NCBI RefSeq assembly: GCF_041146395.1
Contig: NC_091009.1
Coordinates: forward strand, 3,937,501-4,001,500
DNA: 64,000 nt
Source: Eulemur rufifrons
Taxonomy: Eukaryota; Chordata; Mammalia; Primates; Lemuridae
Reading direction: 5' to 3'
Under the pieces are notes generated by a model. The model was not told the DNA's origin. It worked only from the letters and a program-made list of their open reading frames with translations, and did not search any database. The translations under genes were made by a program, and so were the position numbers. Positions within the stretch are counted from its first letter, which is position 1. Each line of letters starts with the position of its first letter. Of this stretch, positions 57,190-64,000 are shown one piece after another.

Positions 57190-58322
57190 AGAGAAAGCAA
57201 CTCACAGGAGGTGGTTTGTAGGCAGCTAAACTCTAATTTGGATGAAGTGAAAGAGGCATACATGGATATGCTTCATTCACTCAGAGAAAGGTAAGTTGGA
57301 GTGGCGGTTTTTAGGTATACTAAACTCCAGTTTGGAAGAAGTACGAGAGTCATATATATGAACGCTTATATGGACGCAGAGAAAGCAACTATGGGGTGGT
57401 GTTTTGTAGGCATGCTAAAATATAATTTGGAAGAAGTTCGAAAGCAGACAGTCACCTAGAGAAAGCAACTCTTGGCGGTGGATTTTTAGGTCTGCTAAAT
57501 TGTATTTTGAAAGAAGTACCAGTGTCATATATAAGAACGCTTACATTCATGCAGAGAAAGCATCTGTGGGGTGGTGTATTGTAGGCATGCTAAAATCTAG
57601 TTTGGACGAAGTTTGAGAATCACATATAAGAAAGCTTAGAGTCACTTAGAGAAAGCAAATCTCTGGTTGTGGAATGTAGGCGTGCTAAACTCTATTGTGG
57701 TTTAAGACTGAGCATCATATATGGAAAGGGTTACATTCACTCAGAGAAAGCAACGATGGTGTGGTGGTTTGTAGGCATACTAAACTCTAGTTTGGAAGAA
57801 GTAGGAGAATGATATATGGGAACGCTTACATTCATGCAGAGAAAGCAATTATGCGGTGGATTTTTTGCACCCATGCTAATCTCTAGTTTGGAAGAAGTTA
57901 TATAGGAAAGCGTACACTCATTTATAGAAACCAATTTACGGGGGATGGATGGTAGGCCTGCAAAACTCTACTTTGGAAGAAGGGGGAGAGTCATATTGGG
58001 GACCACGTACATTGACTCAGAGAAATCAAGGATGGGCTTGTGTTTTGTAGGCATACTAAACTCTAGTTTGGAGGAAGTACGAGAATCATATATAGGAACG
58101 CTTACATTCATGCAGAGAAAGCAACTATGGAGTGATGTTTGTATGCCTACTAAACTATAGTTTGGAGGATGTTCGAGAGTCATATCTGGGAAGCTTACAG
58201 TCATTTAGAGAAAGCAACTCTCTGGGGGTGGTTCGTAGGCCTGCTAAACTCTATTTTCAATGAAGTGTTAGAATCATATACAGGAACGCTTACATTCACT
58301 CAGAGAAAGCAACGTTGGGGTG
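57190..58322 (+). repeat. Satellite C higher-order repeat, copy 2
   Basis: Partner of 54,590-55,625. It is also mirrored in the reverse arm around 60,690-60,870 and 62,600-63,600. Confidence 0.82.
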
Positions 58323-58589
58323 GTGGTTTGTAGGTATACTAACCTGTAATTTGGAAGAAGCAAAAGAATCACATATAGAACCGCTTACATTCAGGCACTG
58401 AAAGCCACTATGGGTTCGTGTTTTTAGGCATGCTAAACTGTAGTTTGGAAGAAGTTCGAAAGCTGTCACTTAGAGAAAGAAACTCTCTGCGTGTGATTTT
58501 TAGGTCTGCTAAATTGTGTTTTGAAATAAGTACCAGAATCATAGTTACAAACGGTTACATTCATGCAGAGAAAGAAACTATGGGGTGAT

Positions 58590-58621
58590 GTTTTGTGGGC
58601 ATGCTAAACTGCCCACAAAAC
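58590..58621. repeat. Local foldback insertion in a satellite C monomer
   Basis: GTTTTGTGGGCA (58,590-58,601) is followed eight bases later by its exact reverse complement TGCCCACAAAAC (58,610-58,621). This replaces the usual TAGTTTGG of the monomer, after which the normal AAGAAGTTCGAGAG resumes. Confidence 0.88.
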
Positions 58622-59780
58622 TTCTAAGAAGTTCGAGAGTCTTATATAGGAAAGCTTACAGTCACCTAGAGAAAGCAACTCTCGGGAGATGGTTTCTAAG
58701 CCTGCTAAACTAATTTGCACCGATTGTTAAAGTCAAACATGGGAAGGTTTACATCCACTCAGAACGCAACGTTTGGGTTGTGGTTTGTGGCCATAATAAC
58801 TGTAGTTCGGAAAAAGTAGGAAAGTCATATATATGAACGGTTACATTCACGCAGAGAAAGCAACTGTTGGGTACCGTATGTACGCGTGCTAATCTATAGT
58901 TTGGAGGAAATTCGAGAGTCATATCTAGGGAAAATTACAGTCACATAGCTAAATCAACCATCGGGGACTGGTTTGTAGGTCTGCTAAATTCTATTTTGGA
59001 AAAAGAGATTCATATAAGGGAATGCTTATGTTCACTCAGAGAAAGCAACGATCCGGTGGTGTATTGTTGGCATGCTAAACTGTAGTTTGGAAGAAGTTCG
59101 AGAGTTTTATATAGGAAAGCTTACATTCACCTAGAGAAAGCAACTTTCAGGATGTGGTTTATAGGCCTGGTGAACTCTAATTTGGATCAAGTGTGAGAGT
59201 CATACATACGAGTTCCAAAATACAGTTTAGTATGCCTACAAACCACCAGCCCAACATTGCTTTCTCTGAGTGGATATAGGCTTTCCCTTATATGAATCTC
59301 AGACTGCTTTCAAAATGCAATTTACCGGACCTACAAAACACCGCCTGAGAGTTGCTTTCTCTCACTATAAGCTTTCCTATATATGACTTTGGAACATAGT
59401 TTAGCATGCCAACAAAAGGCCACCCCATAGTTTGCGTGAATGTAAGCGTTCCTATGCATCACGCTCGTACTTCTTCCAAAGTATAGTACACCTACAAACC
59501 ACCTCCCCAACTTTGCTTTTTCTGAGTGAATGTAAGCATTCTTTTATTCTCGTACTTCCTCCAAACTCCAGTTTAGTGTGACTAAAAACCACCACCGCAA
59601 CCCTGCTTTCTCTGAGTGAATGTTAGCGTTCCCGTTTATGATTCACACTTCATCCAAAATAGAATTTAGCAGAACTACAAACCAGCCCCCAAGGGTTGCT
59701 TTCTCTATGAGACTGTAAGCTTTCCTATTACTCTTAACTTCTTCGCAACTAGAGATTTGCATGCCTACAAAACACCACCC

Positions 59781-60240
59781 CATAGTTGCCCTCTCTGCGT
59801 GAATGTAAGCACTTGTATATATGACTCTGCTACTTCTTCCAAAATACAGTTTAGTATGCTTACAAACAACCAACCAAACGTTGCGTTCTCTGAGAGAATG
59901 TTAGCGTTCCCAAGTATGACTGTTCCAAATGATGCAAAGTAGAGTTTAGCAGGCTTACAAACTATCTCTCGAAAGTTGCTTCCTCTGGGGGACTGTAAGC
60001 TTTCCTATAAAAGACTGTCGAACTTCTTCGAAACTACATTTCAGCACGCCAACAAAACATCACCACATAGTTTCTTTCTCAGCATAAATATAAGCGATTT
60101 TATATATGACTCTGGTACTTCTTTCAAAATACAACTTAGCAGACCTCTAAATCAACCGCCGAGAGTTGCCTTCTCTAAGTCACTGTCAGCTTTCGAACTT
60201 CTTCCAAATTATATTTTAGCAGGCCTACAAAACACCACCC
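59781..60240 (-). repeat. ~457-bp tandem duplication in reverse arm, copy 1
   Basis: About five monomers, repeated directly at 60,241-60,697. Shared private marks include CAAGTATGACTGTTCC (59,911 and 60,368) and ACTACATTTCAGCACGCC. Confidence 0.87.
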
Positions 60241-60697
60241 CATAGTGGCCCTCTCTGGGTGAATGTAAGCGCTCATATATATGACTCTGCTACTTCCAAA
60301 ATACCGTTTAGTATGCTTACAAACAACCACCCAAAAGTTAAGTTCTCTGAGAGAATGTTAGCGTTCCCAAGTATGACTGTTCCAAATGATGCAAAGTAGA
60401 GTTTAGCAGGCTTACAAACTATCTCTCGAAAGTTGCTTCCTCTAGGGGACTGTAAGGTTTCCTATAAAAGACTGTCGAACTTCTTCGAAACTACATTTCA
60501 GCACGCCAACAAAACATCACCACATAGTTTTTCTCAGCATAAATGTAAGCGATTTTATATATGACTCTGGTACTTCTTTCAAAATACAATTTAGCAGACC
60601 TCAAAATCAACCGCCAAGAGTTGCATACTCTAAGTCACTGTCAGCTTTCGAACTTCTTCCAAATTATATTTTAGCATGCCTACAAAACACCACCCCA
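60241..60697 (-). repeat. ~457-bp tandem duplication in reverse arm, copy 2
   Basis: Partner of 59,781-60,240; small deletions account for the slightly different length. Confidence 0.87.
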
Positions 60698-61280
60698 TAG
60701 TTGCTTTCTCTGCGTCCATATAAGCGTTCATATATATGACTCTCGTACTTCTTCCAAACTGGAGTTTAGTATACCTAAAAACCGGCACCACAATTTACCT
60801 TTCTCTGAGTGAATGAAGCGTATCCATGTATGCCTCTTTCACTTCATCCAAATTAGAGTTTAGTGGCCCACAAACCACCTCCTGTGAGTTGCATTCTCTA
60901 GGTGACTGTAAACTTTCCTATATAAGACTCTCAAACTTCTTCCAAACTACAGTTTAGCATGCCAACAATACAGCGCCCCATCGTTGATTTCTCTGAGTGA
61001 ACATAAGCGTTCCCATATATGACTCTCACTCTTTTTCCAAAATAGAATTTAGCAGACCTACACAACACCCGATGGTTCCAATTCTCTACGTGACTCTAAT
61101 TTTTCCCACATATGACTCTCGAACTTTCTCCAAACTATAGATTATGATGATTACATAGGCCACCCCACAGTTGCTTTCTCTGCGTGAATGTAACCGTTCA
61201 TATATGACTCTCCTTCTTTTAAACTACAGCATTTATTCCTACAAACCATCACGACAACGTTCTTTCTCTGAGTGAATGCA
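60698..61280 (-). repeat. Satellite C higher-order repeat in reverse arm, copy 1
   Basis: Matches 63,420-64,000 with a 2,722-bp offset. Shared marks are TGCGTCCATATAAGCG, AAAAACCGGCACCACAATTT and GAATGAAGCGTATCCATG. Confidence 0.85.
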
Positions 61281-63419
61281 AGCATTCTCACACTTCATCC
61301 AAATTACAGTTTAGCAGACCTACCAACAAACTACAGAGAGTTGTTTTTCTCTGTGTCACTGTAATCTTTCTTATGTAAGGCTCTCGAACTTCTTCCAAAC
61401 CACAGTTTAGCATGCCAACAAAATACGACCCCAGAGTTGCTTTCTCTGCGTGAATGTAAGCATTCGTATATATGACTCTCCTACTTCCTCCAAAATACAG
61501 TTTAGAATGCTTACAAACCACCACCCAAACGTTGCGTTCTCTGAGTGAATGTAAGCGTTCCCATGTTTGACTCTCACAATTGATGCAAATTAGAATTTAG
61601 CATGCTTAGAAACAATCTCCCGAGAGTTGCTTTCTCTAGGTGACTGTAATTTTCCCCAGATATGACTCTCGCACTTCCTCCAAACTACAGATTAGCATGC
61701 ATACATACGCCACCCAACAGTTGCTTTCTCTGCGTGAATGTAACCGTTCATATATATGACTCTCCTACTTCTTCTGAACTACAGTTATTATGCCTACAAA
61801 CCACCACCCAAATATTGTGTTCTCTGAGTGAATGTAAGCGTTCCAATGTTTGACTCTCACAATTGCTGCTAGTTAGAGTTTAGCAGACTTGCAAAGGTCT
61901 CCTGAGTGTTGCTTTCTCTAGGTGACTGTAAGCTATCCAAATAACACTCTCGAACTCCTTCCAAACTGCAGTTTAGCATCCCCACAACACATCACCCCAT
62001 ATTTTCTTTCTACGCATGAATGTAAGCGTTTGTATATAAGACTCTGACACGTCTTTCAAAATACAATTTAGCAGACTGAAAAAATCACCCGCCAAGAGTT
62101 GCTTTCTCTAAGTGACTGTCAGCTTTCGAACTTCTTCCAATCTATAGTTTAGCATGCCTGCACTACAGCACCCCGTATTTGCTTTCTCTGTGTTAATGTA
62201 AGCGTTCGTATTTATGTCTCTCGTACCTCTTCCAAAGTAGAGTTTAGTATGCTCAAAAACGGCCACCCCAACGTTGCTTTCTCTGAGTGAATGTAAGCGT
62301 TCCTGTATATGATTTTAACACTTCATTGAAAATAGAGTTTAGCAGGCCTACGAACCACCCCCCGAGAGTTACATCCTCCAAACTATAGTTTAGTAGGCAT
62401 ACAAACATCACTCCATAGTTGCTTTCTCTGCGTGAATGTAACCGTTCATATATATGACTTTCCTACTTCTTCCGAACTACAGTTATTATGGCCACAAACT
62501 ACAACCCAAACCTTGCGTTCTGAGTGGATGTAAACCTTCCCATATTTGACTTTAACAGTTGGTGCAAATTAGCAGGCTTAGAAACCATCTCCCGAGAGTT
62601 GCTCTCTCTAGGTGACTGTAAGCTTTGCTATATAAGATTCTAAACTTCCTCCAAACTATAGTTTAGTAGGCATAAAAACATCACTCCATAGTTGCTTTCT
62701 CTGCATGAATGTAAGCGTTCCTATATATGATTCTCGTACTTCCTCCAAACTAGAGTTTAGTATGCCTACAAAACACAAGCCCATCCTTGATTTCTCTGAG
62801 TCAATGTACGTGGTCCCCAATATGACTCTCTCACTTCTTCCAAAGTAGAGTTTTGCAGGCCTACCGTCCATCCCCCGAAAGTTGGTTTCTATAAATGACT
62901 GTACGCTTTCCTATATAACTTCTTCCAAACTAGAGATTAGCATGGGTACAAAAACCCACCCCATAATTGCTTTCACTGCATGAATGTAAGCATTCCCAAA
63001 TATCATTTTCCTACTTCTTCCAAACTAGAGTTTAGTATGCCTACAAACCACCACATCATCGTTGCTTTCTCTGAGTGAATGTAACCCTTTCCATATATGA
63101 CTCTCAATCTTAAACCAAAATAGAATTTAGCACGCCTACATTCCACAACCAGAAATTTGCTTTCCCTAAGAGACTCTAAGCTTTCTTATATGTGATTCTC
63201 AAACTTCGTCCAAACTAGAGTTCAGCACGCCTAGAAAACAGCACCCCACAGTTGCTTTCTCTGCATGAATGTAAGCGTTTGTATATATGACACTGGTACT
63301 TCTTTCAAAATACAATTTAGCAGACCTAAAAATCTACCGCCAAGAGTTGCTTTCTCTGACTGTCTGCTTTCGAACTTCTTCCAAACTATATTTTAGCATG
63401 CCAACAAAACACCACCCCA

Positions 63420-64000
63420 TAGTTGCTTTCTCTGCGTCCATATAAGCGTTCATATATATGTCTCTCGTACTTCTTCCAAACTGGAGTTTAGTATACCTAA
63501 AAACCGGCACCACAATTTACCTTTCTCTGAGTGAATGAAGCGTATCCATGTATGCCTCTTTCACTTCATCCAAATTAGAGTTTAGCTGCCTACAAACCAC
63601 TTCCTGTGAGTTGCTTTCTCTAGGTGACTGTAAACTTTCCTATATAAGACTCTCGAACTTCTTCCAAACTACAGTTTGGCATGCCAACAATACAGCGCCC
63701 CATCGTTGATTTCTCTGGGTGAACATAAGCGTTCCCATATATGACTCTCACTCTTTTTCCAAAATAGAATTTAACAGACCTACACACCAGCCCCCGATGG
63801 TTCCTTTCTCTAAGTGACTCTAATTTTCCCCAGATATGACTCTCGAACTTCCTCCAAACTACAGATTATGATGATTACATACACCACCCCACAATTGCTT
63901 TCTCTGCGTGAATGTAACCGTTCATATATGACTCTCCTACTTCTTCGAACTACAGTTGTTATTCCTACAAACCACCACGACAAAGTTCTTTCTCTGAGTG
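63420..64000 (-). repeat. Satellite C higher-order repeat in reverse arm, copy 2 (cut by window end)
   Basis: Partner of 60,698-61,280; the window ends inside it. Confidence 0.85.

Larger units (their letters stand above)
51744..59210 (+). repeat. Satellite C array, forward arm (~95-bp monomers)
   Basis: The monomer signature GTTTGGAAGAAG recurs about every 95 bp (e.g. 51,768, 51,862, 51,956, 52,051). A typical monomer reads GGCATGCTAAACT, TAGTTTGGAAGAAG, GAGAGTCATATATAGGAA, GCTTACATTCAC, AGAGAAAGCAACT, then a G-rich GGGGTGGTG. From ~53 kb three monomer types tend to follow one another, told apart by CACCTAGAG/CACTTAGAG, CACTCAGAG and CACGCAGAG, giving a trimer of roughly 285 bp. The first ~1.3 kb is more diverged. 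Short open frames on both strands repeat with the array and are not called as genes. Confidence 0.93.
59211..64000 (-). repeat. Satellite C array, reverse arm
   Basis: From ~59,210 every monomer is in reverse complement: CTTCTTCCAAACTACAG, TTTAGCATGCC, ACCACCCC, GTTGCTTTCTCTG, GTGAATGTAAGCG, CATATATGACTCTC. The array runs to the window end without a break. Monomer size and trimer grouping are as in the forward arm. Landmarks occur in mirrored order (e.g. 56,562 with 61,524; 55,735 with 62,165; 54,718 with 63,400), so it is an inverted copy of the forward arm and not an independent array. Confidence 0.92.

Noticed and set aside
51744..59210. CArG/MEF2-like or TATA-like sites (CATATATAGG) in every satellite C monomer
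   Set aside because: AT-rich match that does not fit the CC(A/T)6GG consensus. With ~95-bp repetition any motif recurs, and there is no sign of transcription units.
51744..64000. CRISPR-like array of regular ~95-bp units
   Set aside because: There are no unique spacers between constant repeats, the whole unit varies by substitution, and the context is a primate satellite.
51744..64000. Common origin of satellites A and C through the shared CCAAGAAG / GGAAGAAG string
   Set aside because: Only a few bases match and the surrounding monomer text does not align in either orientation.

Overview
The window looks like constitutive heterochromatin from a strepsirrhine primate, most likely a lemur. 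The diagnostic evidence is two Alu copies carrying the strepsirrhine-type right-monomer segment and a primate-type full-length LINE-1. No single-copy host gene, tRNA, rRNA or CRISPR array was found. The only clean protein-coding frame with a recognisable function is L1 ORF1. Nearly every other open frame is a by-product of tandem repetition.

Layout. (1) 1-26,853: a satellite with a ~547-bp monomer ('satellite A', 37 monomer anchors counted). Its left part is older and diverged. It is interrupted by an antisense Alu (236-581) and a ~6.7-kb sense L1 (2,524-9,190), and that L1 carries a second antisense Alu (8,646-8,990). The right part (from ~14.95 kb) is younger and includes a five-monomer higher-order repeat of ~2,743 bp present twice plus part of a third copy. 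(2) 26,854-51,743: ~25 kb of degenerate telomere-like sequence (CCCTAA on the + strand). It has a strict 1,878-bp higher-order period and embedded ~140-210 bp GC-richer cores of several types (called A to F here), arranged partly as a 5,127-bp super-repeat. (3) 51,744-64,000: a satellite with a ~95-bp monomer ('satellite C'), grouped in threes and then in a ~2.7-kb higher-order repeat. It runs in one orientation to ~59,210 and then in the opposite orientation to the window end, with landmarks in mirrored order, so it is a large inverted duplication.

How the parts relate. Nesting gives an age order: satellite A, then L1, then the Alu inside the L1. ORF1 of the L1 is intact, but ORF2 has at least four frameshifts, five in-frame stops and a changed reverse-transcriptase catalytic aspartate, so this copy cannot move by itself. 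From 9.2 kb to the end (~55 kb) no interspersed element was recognised, which fits arrays kept young by unequal exchange or amplification. The most unusual features are the exact 1,878-bp telomere-like super-repeat with its cores, the mirrored satellite C arms, and a long hairpin built into the ancestral satellite A monomer. Telomere-like DNA next to complex satellites fits a subtelomeric or pericentromeric block. Large non-terminal telomere-repeat blocks are known from lemur chromosomes by in situ hybridisation; assigning this window to such a block is inference.
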